Shown here: piece after piece, positions 42,472 through 51,806 of the stretch
Layout: every line of letters begins with the position of its first letter
Numbering within the stretch: position 1 is the stretch's first letter
NCBI GenBank assembly: GCA_000402775.1
Contig: AQSC01000061.1
Span: 14,856 to 78,855 of the forward strand
Direction of reading: 5' to 3'
DNA from: Euryarchaeota archaeon SCGC AAA252-I15
Lineage (GTDB): Archaea; Altiarchaeota; Altiarchaeia; IMC4; SCGC-AAA252-I15
Length of the DNA: 64,000 nt
Program-made: the position numbers and the translations under genes
Notes under the pieces: generated by a model
What the model was told of the DNA's origin: nothing
Seen by the model: only the letters and a program-made list of their open reading frames with translations
Databases searched by the model: none

Positions 42472-43764
42472 TTACTTGAAATCCTCTTTGATGATTGTTT
42501 TTTCTGAAATCTCACCAACGAAGTTTTTTAGCATCATGGTTTTTGCTTCATCTGGTTTGTTTGTTTGAGCTAAAACCCACATTAACTTGACATACGCCGT
42601 TTCTGAAAGCATGTCTTCACAATAGATGACGCCTCTAGAGCTTACTTCTCGAAGGTTTGAGTAGACGTGGGGGTGTACGCGCCCGTTTAAACATTGAGTT
42701 GTCATTGCCATGATTACTTTTTCATTTCTTGCAGCTTCTATTTTTGGGATTAATGTTGTTTTGGGGATTGTTGTTGGAATATGACCTAATGCCGTTCCTT
42801 CAAATACTATTCCCCTGATTTTCTTGTCTAGGTAAAAGTCGATTATTTCGGGATCCATTCCTGGATAAATTCGTATTAAGGCGACTTTTTCTTCTAAATC
42901 CAGTTTTGTTTTGGGGTGTTTTTCACCCTTATTTTGGGGGGGACCCCCCACTTCCCGTATTTTTCCATTTGGGAAAACTTTCGCGACAGGTTCGGAATTA
43001 ATGGACTTGAATGCGTCCCTCCGAGTGGTGTGCATTTTTCGGACTCGGGCCCCATTGTGTGCGAAACAAAAATCGTCGTTTAGTGAACCATGCATTACCA
43101 AGTACACTCCATTGTATTTGCTGGTCGAAAAAATTGTTGAGCATAGTAGATTAAGGAATGTGTCGCTTGATCCGCGGTCGCTTGACCTTTGAGCTCCAGT
43201 GAGGATAATGGGGGTATCAGAGTTAGGTAGTAGGAAGCTTAGTGCTGCGCAAGAATAATGCATTGTGTCTGTTCCGTGTGTTAATACGACACCGTCTGCT
43301 CCAGACTTGGTTTCCGTTATAATTGATTTTGCCATTTTAATCCAAAGTTTCGGATTCATATCCTCCGACATGACGTTCATCAAAGGGGTGGTTTTAATGT
43401 TTGCGATATCACTTAACTCGGGAATTGATGAAAAAAGATCCTCGGCAGTAAATGAAGTGTGGACTCCACCTGTTCTGTAGTCAATCTTGGATGAGATTGT
43501 TCCTCCAGTAGAAATAATTGAAATTGAGGGTTTGTCTTTACTGTGACTTACTTTTACACCCATATTGTTTTTTTTACCTGAAATTTTTTCCAAAACCTTA
43601 ATTTCCTTAATTGAGTTTTTTCCCAGGCCCATATTATAACCACTGTCAAGTTTGATTGAGATGAATTCATCATCTGAAAGTGAAGGCCTTGGCATCAGAA
43701 TCCCCTCAAAAGACTCAGAGTCTGTTTTAACGACTATTTTATCTCCTGGATTTGGTTTAGCCAT
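42472..43764 (-). CDS. gatD: Glu-tRNA(Gln) amidotransferase subunit D
   Basis: GatD is the glutaminase half of the archaeal GatDE enzyme that converts Glu-tRNA(Gln) to Gln-tRNA(Gln). The 430-residue protein has the N-terminal GatD domain (DKIVVKTDSESFEGILMPR). The asparaginase-like core follows, with the catalytic threonines in STGGTISSKIDY and THGTDTMHYSC, then TGAQRSSDRGSSDT and FEGTALGHIP. A short loop EVGGPPQNKGEKHPK looks inserted relative to what I expect. gatE is not nearby. The macro-domain gene overlaps its start. Confidence 0.93.
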   Translation of the reverse strand: MAKPNPGDKIVVKTDSESFEGILMPRPSLSDDEFISIKLDSGYNMGLGKNSIKEIKVLEKISGKKNNMGVKVSHSKDKPSISIISTGGTISSKIDYRTGGVHTSFTAEDLFSSIPELSDIANIKTTPLMNVMSEDMNPKLWIKMAKSIITETKSGADGVVLTHGTDTMHYSCAALSFLLPNSDTPIILTGAQRSSDRGSSDTFLNLLCSTIFSTSKYNGVYLVMHGSLNDDFCFAHNGARVRKMHTTRRDAFKSINSEPVAKVFPNGKIREVGGPPQNKGEKHPKTKLDLEEKVALIRIYPGMDPEIIDFYLDKKIRGIVFEGTALGHIPTTIPKTTLIPKIEAARNEKVIMAMTTQCLNGRVHPHVYSNLREVSSRGVIYCEDMLSETAYVKLMWVLAQTNKPDEAKTMMLKNFVGEISEKTIIKEDFK

Positions 43765-44261
43765 TTATTAAACACTTTGTAAAGTTCATCGGAATAAGCC
43801 ACTAAAAAAATCTTTTCAATTGAGGAATTAGGATTGGAATTTGAAAAACCAAAGATTGAATGTATCATAGCCTTCGACGCATCATCATAAGATAAACCAC
43901 CAACACCGGTTCCCATACCGGGAAAGGCAATAGTCTTGAATGTGCGGGAGTTAGCACGGGACAATGCCGCTGAAACTGCTTTTTTAACATTCCCAACCCC
44001 AATTTTCTCGGATGGGTTTTCCATGGTTGAAGCATGTATTACATTACTCACTTTAAGCAACCCCCCGGTCGTTAAAACGGCAGAACCCACATGAATCGGG
44101 GCTTTAGAGCAAGCCTCCTCTTCTATTACAACCCCCCCCTTTTTTTTAATAGTGTAAGCGACTCCACCCCCCATAAATCCGAAAGAATTCGATGGATTAA
44201 CAATCACTTCAACAACAATTTCAGTTAAGTCTCCCTTAACCACCTCCACGCTGAAACCCAT
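43734..44261 (-). CDS. macro-domain protein
   Basis: This 175-residue macro domain has the ADP-ribose binding elements VEVIVNPSNSFGFMGGGVAYTIKKKGG and GMGTGVGGLSYDDASKAM. Macro domains bind or remove ADP-ribose; here a link to the ADP-ribose-related NreA is possible but unproven. The start at 44261 was chosen because homology begins MGFSVEVVKGDLTEI; the frame further upstream has no family similarity. The last 31 bases overlap the start of gatD. Confidence 0.88.
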   Translation of the reverse strand: MGFSVEVVKGDLTEIVVEVIVNPSNSFGFMGGGVAYTIKKKGGVVIEEEACSKAPIHVGSAVLTTGGLLKVSNVIHASTMENPSEKIGVGNVKKAVSAALSRANSRTFKTIAFPGMGTGVGGLSYDDASKAMIHSIFGFSNSNPNSSIEKIFLVAYSDELYKVFNKWLNQIQEIK

Positions 44262-44295
44262 GATATTTATATCCAAATCGACGCATATATATCCC

Positions 44296-44451
44296 ATGGA
44301 AAAATGCTCAAGCTGCGGAATAGAAGTGTTGAGAGGATATGTTGAATTCAATTGTCCAATGTGTAATAAACATAAAATAGTGAGATGCGAATCCTGCAGG
44401 ACACTTGGCACTAAATACAGTTGTAACGACTGTGGATTTGAAGGACCCTAA
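44296..44451 (+). CDS. small double zinc-ribbon protein
   Basis: This 51-residue protein has four CxxC pairs (CSSC, CPMC, CESC, CNDC). It matches the archaeal Zn-ribbon family, usually annotated as RNA-binding and often found with translation genes. The ATG at 44296 is preferred, with a TATA-like ATATTTATAT about 30 bases upstream. It is divergent from the macro-domain gene and ends 5 bp before the convergent PRC-barrel gene. Confidence 0.82.
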   Translation: MEKCSSCGIEVLRGYVEFNCPMCNKHKIVRCESCRTLGTKYSCNDCGFEGP

Positions 44452-44456
44452 CAAAA

Positions 44457-44717
44457 CTATTTTTTAGTCGAAACAGGTTGTTTTTCAACAAGGATAATAT
44501 CACCAACCTCAAGAACTTCTTCGTAAGGAATACTCTCTTGTTGTAAAATACGTTTAACATCATCCCCTGATAAAACATCCCCTCTTAAGGGGTGGAGGCT
44601 TAACCGCATTATCTCTCCTTTCTCGAGATTTAGGATTACATCGGAAAGCTTGCCCACAAATTGGGCTTTTTGGGTGTACATATCCATACCATAATACTCT
44701 GATAATGCCTTACTCAT
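44457..44717 (-). CDS. PRC-barrel domain protein
   Basis: This 86-residue protein has the PRC-barrel pattern FVGKLSDVILNLEKGEIMRLSL and EEVLEVGDIILVEKQ. A GGTGAT site directly before ATG 44717 decides the start. PRC-barrel proteins in archaea bind RNA or partner proteins, in some cases linked to the CdvA/FtsZ division machinery; the specific role here is not known. Confidence 0.8.
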   Translation of the reverse strand: MSKALSEYYGMDMYTQKAQFVGKLSDVILNLEKGEIMRLSLHPLRGDVLSGDDVKRILQQESIPYEEVLEVGDIILVEKQPVSTKK

Positions 44718-44829
44718 TGATATCACCATTAACTATAGTGTTAATTTATGTAAGAGTATTATAAAAATGAGGGATAATTGTTTGGAGGGGTCACTTCCCG
44801 TATTTAAGACTTAAATTGGAATATAATTT

Positions 44830-45786
44830 ATGATGAGTATTGAAGAAGTGGTATTAACGACCGGATTCCTTATTTTATCAGTTATATTAATCATTAAATC
44901 CGTTGTCATAGTTCGCCCACACGAGCGGGGAGTAGTTGAGCGTGTTGGAAAATATAATCGAACAATGACTTCAGGTTTGAATTTCGTAATCCCTGGTTTT
45001 GAATCCACGAAAAAGGTTGATATGCGAGAAACTTTAATAGATGTTCCAGCACAAGAAGTTATCACTAAAGATAATGTTAATGTTGGAGTTGACGCCGTAA
45101 TATACTTTCAAGTGATAGACCCATTCAAGGTTATTTACAATGTCGCCTTGTTCGAGCTTGCTGCAGTTAAACTCGCTCAAACAAATTTAAGAAATATTAT
45201 GGGTGATATGAGTCTTGATGAAGCTTTAGTTTCTCGTGAAAAGATTAATTTGGAGTTGCGTAGAATTCTCGATGATGCAACGGATAGGTGGGGTGTTCGA
45301 GTAACACGTGTTGAAATTCAAAAGATTGATCCCCCAACAGATATTGTCGAGGCTATGAGCCGTCAGATGAAGGCTGAGAGGACTAAGCGGGCTGCAATAC
45401 TTGAAGCTGAGGGATTGAAGCGGGCTGCAGTATTGCGGGCTGAAGGTGAAAAACAAGCTGCAATACTCAAATCTGAAGGTCAGGCGCAGGCAACATTAAA
45501 ACTAGCACAAGCTGAAAGGGAAAAGAGGACTGTGGTGGCTGATGGGGAGGCGAACGCGATAAGACAGGTTTATGGTGCGATACATAAAGGAAGACCTACC
45601 AAGGACTTGCTCACAATTAAATATCTTGAGTCACTGGAAAAAATAGCGGATGGAAAGTCCACGAAAATATTCATGCCACTAGAAACAACAGGTATTCTAT
45701 CCAGTGTAGCTTCACTCGGTGAAATGTTTAGAGATGGGGGTAAACTACTCCCCCCATCAAATAAACCCAATAAGAAGGGTAAATAA
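44830..45786 (+). CDS. SPFH-domain (stomatin/prohibitin-like) membrane protein
   Basis: This 318-residue protein has one N-terminal membrane helix (TTGFLILSVILIIKSVVIV). The SPFH core follows (RPHERGVVERVGKYNRTMTSGLNFVIPGF, DVPAQEVITKDNVNVGVDAVIYF), then a long Ala/Glu-rich coiled coil (AERTKRAAILEAEGLKRAAV). Such proteins organise membrane microdomains and often pair with an NfeD protease, which is not present here. It is divergent from the PRC-barrel gene. Confidence 0.9.
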   Translation: MMSIEEVVLTTGFLILSVILIIKSVVIVRPHERGVVERVGKYNRTMTSGLNFVIPGFESTKKVDMRETLIDVPAQEVITKDNVNVGVDAVIYFQVIDPFKVIYNVALFELAAVKLAQTNLRNIMGDMSLDEALVSREKINLELRRILDDATDRWGVRVTRVEIQKIDPPTDIVEAMSRQMKAERTKRAAILEAEGLKRAAVLRAEGEKQAAILKSEGQAQATLKLAQAEREKRTVVADGEANAIRQVYGAIHKGRPTKDLLTIKYLESLEKIADGKSTKIFMPLETTGILSSVASLGEMFRDGGKLLPPSNKPNKKGK

Positions 45787-45864
45787 ACCCTGTAGTAAAA
45801 TCTCGTTTGGGAAGGCTGAGTAATTTTTTTGATTTTTATAGAGTAATTCAATAGTTATTGTACC

Positions 45865-46152
45865 ATGGATATAAAGGATTTAAAGCCGAATGCAAGTGTA
45901 GACTCTATTTCAGGGGAGATTACCAGTGTTGAGGAGCCACGGGAATTTACCAACTTCAGAGGTAGTGGTAGGGTTGCAAACGCCGTACTCAAGGATGATA
46001 GTGGTGAAGTAAAAATAACCTTGTGGAACGAGCAGGTTGACCAAGTAACAATAGGATCTAAAGTTGTTATTGAAAATGGTTGGTGTAAGGAGTACCGCGG
46101 GGAGCTTCAGGTAAGTACTGGGAAATTCGGCACATTAAAGGCGATTGAATAA
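45865..46152 (+). CDS. OB-fold nucleic-acid-binding protein (RPA-like)
   Basis: This 95-residue single OB fold begins MDIKDLKPNASVDSISGEIT and has the archaeal RPA-type core GRVANAVLKDDSGEVKITLWNEQVDQV and GSKVVIENGWCKEYRGELQVS. It probably binds single-stranded DNA, alone or with larger RPA subunits. It is convergent with nadX, 3 bp apart. Confidence 0.85.
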   Translation: MDIKDLKPNASVDSISGEITSVEEPREFTNFRGSGRVANAVLKDDSGEVKITLWNEQVDQVTIGSKVVIENGWCKEYRGELQVSTGKFGTLKAIE

Positions 46153-46155
46153 GCT

Positions 46156-46977
46156 TTAGGTTCCGATTTGTAGGGTTTTGTCTGAAAGTTTCTGAAGTGT
46201 GTTAAGCGCTGACAGGCAAGCCATATATGAAGTTTTTGGGTTCTGTGGTGACTGGACATTCCTAACTTCAGTAAAAAATTCACCAAAACCCCCTTTAACT
46301 CTTATTTTGTGGATTATTATCTTAGCATTAGGGTCTACTACAACTTTTACTTTCGTTTTTTCAGCTCCGATTCCTGCAAGACTCAATGTCGCGCAAACAT
46401 TAACACTCTTCGGGAAATGTTTGACTGCTTCTTTCGCAAAACCATCAAAAACAACTGTTTTAGCTGATATTTTGCTTATGTCAACTCCTTTTTCATTCAG
46501 GAACCTGTTGTTTACAAATGCTTCTTTAGGTTTTATTGAGGTTATTTCAACTTCATAAACATTTGCGGACATTGCAGATTTCAAACCGTCTAAACCAACA
46601 ACAGCTCCTGAAGGTACGTAAATTCGTGTGTTTTTCTCACTACAAATTCTGAGTGCGTTATTCAATAATTGCTCGTCCAACAATGCTCCAACACTCATAA
46701 TCAAAACGTCCGATCCGGATGTAATTATCTTATTTAGATTTTCATTAACTGCTTTCTGGGATGCCGCTTCAACAACTAAATCTAAATTATTTTCAAGTAA
46801 TTGTTGTATTGATTTAGATACGAAAATTTTATTTTTTAGTTCTTCATTTAGTTTAACAACAAGAGAAGTGTTTTTATCGTAAATACAAATTAACTCCGTG
46901 TTTGAGACTTTACCATCATCTATTTTTTTCGCTACATATGATCCTATACTTCCACACCCAAGCAACCCAACCCTCAT
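46156..46977 (-). CDS. nadX: L-aspartate dehydrogenase
   Basis: NadX oxidises aspartate to iminoaspartate for NAD synthesis. The 273-residue protein has the nucleotide loop GLLGCGSIGSYVAKKI, the catalytic domain motifs IYVPSGAVVGLDGL and KEAVKHFPKSVNVCATLSLAGIG, and the C-terminal PQNPKTSYMACLSALNTL. Length is normal. The start overlaps the end of the radical SAM gene upstream by 4 bp. Confidence 0.92.
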   Translation of the reverse strand: MRVGLLGCGSIGSYVAKKIDDGKVSNTELICIYDKNTSLVVKLNEELKNKIFVSKSIQQLLENNLDLVVEAASQKAVNENLNKIITSGSDVLIMSVGALLDEQLLNNALRICSEKNTRIYVPSGAVVGLDGLKSAMSANVYEVEITSIKPKEAFVNNRFLNEKGVDISKISAKTVVFDGFAKEAVKHFPKSVNVCATLSLAGIGAEKTKVKVVVDPNAKIIIHKIRVKGGFGEFFTEVRNVQSPQNPKTSYMACLSALNTLQKLSDKTLQIGT

Positions 46978-48218
46978 TTTCCCTTATTATTATTCATTTT
47001 GTTTAATAGTTTGACCATTTCCTTTAAATTTACTCCTTGAGGTATGTATGTGGGGTAAGGGCTTTTCCCTTTCATATAATCCACCCACACCTCCTCAGTT
47101 ATTAATCCCTCTTTTAAAGCGATTTTGTATATTTTAGTTTCAGGGACAATATCCGTAATCCTTACGACAAAATCATCTGCTTTCAGGCTTTTCAGAAAAC
47201 GTATTGTTTCCTCCATGTCTTTTATCGTCTCCCCAGGATGACCTAACATACCGTAGGCCCTACAGGATATGTTCAATTCCCGACAAAGCTTAAAGGTTCG
47301 TTCAATCTGGTCGTTGGAAATATTCTTCCCCACATTTACCCTCAACTCTTCAGATCCTGTTTCAACACCAAAAGATATATGTCTCAATCCAGCAGATTTC
47401 ATAAGTCTTAACAGTTTTTCATCTATTAAGTCTACCCTGGTCGTACAAGCCCATTTAAATTCAATCTTCTCTCTTTTCAATTGATGGCAGAGTGTTTCAA
47501 CATAATCCCTATTTTGGGTGAAGACATCATCAATGAAGTCTAAAATTCTTATTTTTGATGAGTGTATCTCTTTAAGTTCTGAAATTACATCCTCCAGCAA
47601 CCTTACTCTAAAATTCGTGCAAGACATGGAACAGTAAATGCATGAAAAAGGGCATCCTCGAGAAATATTTGTTGTTGTGAATTCATACTTGTATTGATTG
47701 AACAGGTGTCTTGCTGGTGTGGGGATTTTTTCCGGGGGAACAAACTGTCTTTCAACCTGTTTTCTCGTTTTATCCCCAATAGAAAGAATCCCATTCCCAC
47801 TACCCAACTCTTTTCCTTCTGCGAGTGCACACACAAATTCCTTGAATGTTTCATCTCCTTCCCCCAAAAATCCATAATCTACACCCAAATGTGCGACACT
47901 ATCCGGATCACAGGTTATGTGAGCACCCCCAACAACGATACGATTAACACCCGCTTGCTGAAGCAATTTTATTAAAACATAAACCTTTGGAAGCGAGGCC
48001 GTCAAGGCACTTATCCCAACAATCAACGGGTTTTCACGAGATATCTCAGCTACAACCTCGTTTAAACCCATTAAACTTGCGCATAAATCAAAGCATTTCA
48101 CACTGAAACCAGATGATAAAACACTTTCACCAAGACAAGCAATACCTAACGGAATACTCCCCCCCAAACTATTTCCAAATCCCTCAACTGGCGGGTTAAT
48201 CAAAACAACATCAACCAT
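46974..48218 (-). CDS. B12-binding radical SAM protein
   Basis: This 414-residue protein has an N-terminal cobalamin-binding domain (PPVEGFGNSLGGSIPLGIACL, VVGGAHITCDP, GEGDETF). A radical SAM domain follows, with the cluster motif in RGCPFSCIYCSMS and GVETGSEELRVNVGKN. The class includes methyltransferases and cyclases (BchE-like), and the substrate cannot be told. It overlaps nadX by 4 bp. Its need for cobalamin fits the corrinoid uptake genes at 53.6-57.9 kb. Confidence 0.87.
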   Translation of the reverse strand: MVDVVLINPPVEGFGNSLGGSIPLGIACLGESVLSSGFSVKCFDLCASLMGLNEVVAEISRENPLIVGISALTASLPKVYVLIKLLQQAGVNRIVVGGAHITCDPDSVAHLGVDYGFLGEGDETFKEFVCALAEGKELGSGNGILSIGDKTRKQVERQFVPPEKIPTPARHLFNQYKYEFTTTNISRGCPFSCIYCSMSCTNFRVRLLEDVISELKEIHSSKIRILDFIDDVFTQNRDYVETLCHQLKREKIEFKWACTTRVDLIDEKLLRLMKSAGLRHISFGVETGSEELRVNVGKNISNDQIERTFKLCRELNISCRAYGMLGHPGETIKDMEETIRFLKSLKADDFVVRITDIVPETKIYKIALKEGLITEEVWVDYMKGKSPYPTYIPQGVNLKEMVKLLNKMNNNKGK

Positions 48219-48250
48219 TGTAAAACAAATAATACGGGAAGTAAGGCCCC

Positions 48251-49714
48251 TCAGAGGTAGCTCTTATCCCCTTCAACACCCTGCAAGTTCGAAGTCTCAT
48301 CACGCCGTAACGCATCCCAGTAAGACCCGTAACGCTCCTTTAATTGATGTTCTATTGAACGGGATTCCTTAATGCTTTTTTCAACATGTTTTTTCAAGAT
48401 AAGATCACTTCCCTCGTGCACGGCGTAGTCACCAGCCATTCGAACCACTCCCCCCAAATCCCTAAGCCTCAACGTAAGCGAATCCCGGGTCTTGTCAAGC
48501 GCCTCAGCCATTTTCACAGACTCATCGATTATCACTTCAACAGCATCCCCTGTGGCATGTGGTATTCGAGAGTCATTGTTAATCTCTTGAGTTATGAATT
48601 GCACGACCTTGAAACGGTTTTCATCATTATCCGGCATTGTCGTCTCCAACAAGATTTCATAACCATTTCCAACAACCCTTGAACGAAGCGGTGGCAATAT
48701 ATCCTTCAATTCTCGAATGTTACATGCCCCAACAAATAGGAAGTCACACGGTACATCAACGACTTTAACGGACGCGCCGGCTGACTGAGGATTCCTTCCC
48801 ACAATTGGGAATTTCCTCTCCTGCATTGCAGTGAGAATATAAGCCTGAAGGTTCCCTAGCTGAGGCAACTCATCGACAAACAAGACACCTTCATGGGCTT
48901 CGTGTATTGCCCCTGCAACAACCCGAAGATAAGCTGGAGTTCCTATTTCAGGGTGACTTCCATAAGGATCGTGGCGGACGTCTCCCAGAAGCTCAGTCTC
49001 CGAGGCACCAGTAGCGTGAACGAATGTTTTACGGTCCAAAGGCAATAAAACCATCTCCTTTAGCTTCATCCGCTCCTCTTTAATCGTGTTTATCGCTTGT
49101 TGGTCTAAAACCCGAATTTTATCGTCTTGAATTCTCTGGTAAATTAGAGTCTCCTCCGAACCTTCCTTGTTAATTCTCGTCGCATGAATCTCCCTTTCAG
49201 GCTCCTGCGGAAAAGCCTCAATAACCTCCGTAATAAGATCGCTGTACAAACTCGCACGTTTCCTCTGAGCGATCTTGCGGTACTTGTCTTCCCCGCAATT
49301 AGGGCATATTCGATCCTTGGATCTACTGGTGTTACCGCAAGTAATGCATCTGAATCCTAAGACTTCGGATACATATGTTGGGACTTCATTTGCGGTTTGG
49401 ATTTTTCCAAACTCATTTACCGGGTCTTTTTCAGCTTCCGACTCTCCTCTAGATCTAATTTTTATTAATGGTTTGTTAGTATTTTGTGGATTATCCGTGA
49501 TTAAAATCTCAACAGTGGGTGGGCTTAGAAGGTCGGACATGGCTTTAGCAAGCATTGATTTTCCAATTCCGGGAGGCCCGACCAACAAAATGTTTCTTCT
49601 TTGTTTAACGGCGAATTTAACTTTTTCGACTGCGGTATCTTGTCCGATAATCTGTTTTATTAACGTTTTTGGTGTTACAACCTCTTTGGTTGTTTCGAAA
49701 TCACCCATATTCAT
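48251..49714 (-). CDS. LonB-like AAA+ ATPase without protease domain, with zinc ribbon
   Basis: The 487-residue product matches the ATPase part of archaeal LonB: Walker A LLVGPPGIGKSMLAKAMSDLL, then FVHATGASETELLGDVRHDPYG, AIHEAHEGVLFVDELPQL and the sensor region VPCDFLFVGACN. Two features differ from LonB. A zinc ribbon (CITCG...CPNCG) stands where LonB has its membrane segments. The C-terminal Ser-Lys protease domain is absent; the protein ends in a charged helical tail. It is probably a soluble remodelling ATPase rather than a protease. Confidence 0.85.
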   Translation of the reverse strand: MNMGDFETTKEVVTPKTLIKQIIGQDTAVEKVKFAVKQRRNILLVGPPGIGKSMLAKAMSDLLSPPTVEILITDNPQNTNKPLIKIRSRGESEAEKDPVNEFGKIQTANEVPTYVSEVLGFRCITCGNTSRSKDRICPNCGEDKYRKIAQRKRASLYSDLITEVIEAFPQEPEREIHATRINKEGSEETLIYQRIQDDKIRVLDQQAINTIKEERMKLKEMVLLPLDRKTFVHATGASETELLGDVRHDPYGSHPEIGTPAYLRVVAGAIHEAHEGVLFVDELPQLGNLQAYILTAMQERKFPIVGRNPQSAGASVKVVDVPCDFLFVGACNIRELKDILPPLRSRVVGNGYEILLETTMPDNDENRFKVVQFITQEINNDSRIPHATGDAVEVIIDESVKMAEALDKTRDSLTLRLRDLGGVVRMAGDYAVHEGSDLILKKHVEKSIKESRSIEHQLKERYGSYWDALRRDETSNLQGVEGDKSYL

Positions 49715-49794
49715 CGATTATTCTTTAGCATAATAGGATAAAAACAACCTACTACCTAACTCAGTTTGATTTCGAACCCACTTAAAAAAGATAA

Positions 49795-50145
49795 TCACAC
49801 TATTTTTTCAATTTTTCCGTGGAACTCAACATCCTTTATAAGGCCTGAGGGGGCTATGTCATCGATAAACTCTATTTCTTTCAAGTATACGTAAACCCTA
49901 TCCTCACCCGCTCCGACAGTAATCTTTAAGGATACGGAAGGTCCCTCCCTAGTGTTGAACTCGGGAATAAGTTGCTTATCCTCTAAGACCCCTGATGCAG
50001 TACCATAACATTCACTACCATCGTCTTCGTCGAGTCCAACGTTTTGAAAGGTGAATTGAACTTCATCCACAATCCCTATCTCTCGGTCACCGTATAACAC
50101 TATTCCACTCCCAAAGTGAACGGAGTCGCGATCTAAATCAACCAT
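49795..50145 (-). CDS. beta-rich protein of unknown function
   Basis: This acidic 116-residue protein consists mainly of predicted strands (HFGSGIVLYGDREIGIVDEV, VSLKITVGAGEDRVYVYLKE). I recognise no family. It starts 1 bp after the dnaG stop, so it is co-transcribed with dnaG. The strand pattern recalls small tube or barrel proteins, but nothing decisive is visible. Confidence 0.6.
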   Translation of the reverse strand: MVDLDRDSVHFGSGIVLYGDREIGIVDEVQFTFQNVGLDEDDGSECYGTASGVLEDKQLIPEFNTREGPSVSLKITVGAGEDRVYVYLKEIEFIDDIAPSGLIKDVEFHGKIEKIV

Positions 50146-50146
50146 A

Positions 50147-51316
50147 TTATTTACTACTTTTATCAGTTATAATATTTACGTTCTTGGTATCTGTAACAGC
50201 AGACTTGTTAACACCTACAATATACTCAACACTTGATTTGCTTGCCGCATCAACAAGTCTCTGAGTAATAATACCGTCGAAAACCACATACTTTGGCTGA
50301 ACGTCTGCGAGAGTGTTGACTAGATCCTTTATCTCAATCTCAGTAATAACTTTAACGTCCTTATCATATAATCTTGCGGTAAGCTTACCCTTAACATCCT
50401 TCAACTCATCTAAAAGCTTAGATGAAACTTCCGGAGAAGCGCTCTTTTTCGGAGCAATATAAGATTTCACAGGATAATTTTTCTCTTCAACGTGATTCGA
50501 AACCTTATCCTGCTTTGGAGGCATCTTCCTCCGGAGAGCCATGATTACTTCCTTTTTAGTCAACTCTTCAACCTCTTTTCCTTGAGGTGCCTTAGCCACA
50601 AAATCAATATCAGCAACTGAGAGGAGTTCTTTCAATATCATGTCGCCTCCACGATCACCATCAACGAAAGATATCGTAGTTTTGGTCTTACTAATCTCTG
50701 AAATAACTGGTGGAATGCTTGTACCACCAACAGCTAAAACATTCTTAATACCCTGCTTTAAAAGATTCAAAACATCAGCACGACCTTCAACGAGTATAAC
50801 ACTCTCAGCGGAATCAATACCCGGCCCTGCTGGAAGACCTTTATACGTGGTTATCTCACTTAACTGAACAGACTTCCTAACCTCATCAGTAAGCTCTCCA
50901 CTTTCAGGGATCTCGTCATCCATAAGCTTCTTTAAAAGCGTTTTAGCACGGTCAACCATGACAATCCTCCTTTGAGTTCGAGCATCCTCAATATTCGTGA
51001 CCCTGATTTTCCCGTTGCAAGGTCCAACACGGTCGACTCCTTCTATTGCAGCTGCAATAATTGAAGTTTCAACCATATCAAGGCTTGAAGGAACAGTCAA
51101 AATGCCGATAGACTTTCCTGCCTTGGTCTTAATCTCAACTTCAATTCTCCCAATCCGTCCAGTCTTCTGAAGGTCTCTAAGCTCTAATTCTTCACCTAAA
51201 AGTCCCTCAGATTGGCCGAAAACCGCGCCAACAACGTCTGGTTTCTCAACCACTCCATCAATAGTAATATCTGCGTAAATGTTGTATTTTATCGTATCAG
51301 CTGGTGCTTTAGCCAT
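50147..51316 (-). CDS. dnaG: archaeal DnaG-like primase/exosome protein
   Basis: This 389-residue archaeal DnaG has the conserved N-terminus KYNIYADITIDGVVEKPDVVGAVFGQSEGLLG and the Toprim motifs VILVEGRADVLN and SFVDGDRGGDMI. A shorter variable region and a C-terminal repeat follow. Archaeal DnaG is part of the RNA exosome and may act as a primase. A GAGGTGAT site precedes the ATG. The 199 bases upstream (51317-51515) hold only AT-rich promoter-like sequence. Confidence 0.93.
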   Translation of the reverse strand: MAKAPADTIKYNIYADITIDGVVEKPDVVGAVFGQSEGLLGEELELRDLQKTGRIGRIEVEIKTKAGKSIGILTVPSSLDMVETSIIAAAIEGVDRVGPCNGKIRVTNIEDARTQRRIVMVDRAKTLLKKLMDDEIPESGELTDEVRKSVQLSEITTYKGLPAGPGIDSAESVILVEGRADVLNLLKQGIKNVLAVGGTSIPPVISEISKTKTTISFVDGDRGGDMILKELLSVADIDFVAKAPQGKEVEELTKKEVIMALRRKMPPKQDKVSNHVEEKNYPVKSYIAPKKSASPEVSSKLLDELKDVKGKLTARLYDKDVKVITEIEIKDLVNTLADVQPKYVVFDGIITQRLVDAASKSSVEYIVGVNKSAVTDTKNVNIITDKSSK

Positions 51317-51515
51317 AATATCACCTCAAATATATTTTTTTTGGCTGCATTAACTAATCAAGAAAAAGTGTCACCCTGCACAATCAACCGCACAGTCTAC
51401 CAAACCTATAAATCAAACACATGAATTGATATATAATCCTTAATTTCCTTGACTTAAAGTTAATGCAATGATAAACGTAAATTGTTTATTTTATAACACA
51501 TCAATCAATAAAAGC

Positions 51516-51800
51516 TTATTTTTCGATTAACACATTAATCCTATCCTCAACCTCCTTTCTTGAAGTATTTTTAATAAAAACAACCTTCTTCGACGACTTA
51601 AAACCACGAATAATCTCACACTCACCGAAAATACCGCGCAGAAAACGGAGTAATCGACGATTAGCCTTACCGTCACGAGCAGGAGCTTTAACCCGAACCC
51701 TAAGAAATGATTCACCAGGATTCAAAGACAAACCATCACGAACTGCACTTGGTACAACCCTAATTGTAAGTAAAACGCCACTCGCATTCGGAACGAGCAT
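51516..51800 (-). CDS. DUF167/YggU-family protein
   Basis: This 94-residue protein has the family pattern LTIRVVPSAVRDGLSL, LRVRVKAPARDGKANRRLLRFL and IRGFKSSKKVVFI. The fold is known from YggU; function is not established, though RNA binding has been proposed. It lies 6 bp after the small acidic gene upstream. Confidence 0.88.
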   Translation of the reverse strand: MLVPNASGVLLTIRVVPSAVRDGLSLNPGESFLRVRVKAPARDGKANRRLLRFLRGIFGECEIIRGFKSSKKVVFIKNTSRKEVEDRINVLIEK

Positions 51801-51806
51801 AAACGA

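Noticed and set aside
42915..42960. Frameshift in gatD at G-rich and C-rich runs
   Set aside because: The frame stays open and conserved asparaginase motifs continue on both sides; only a short variable loop is unusual.
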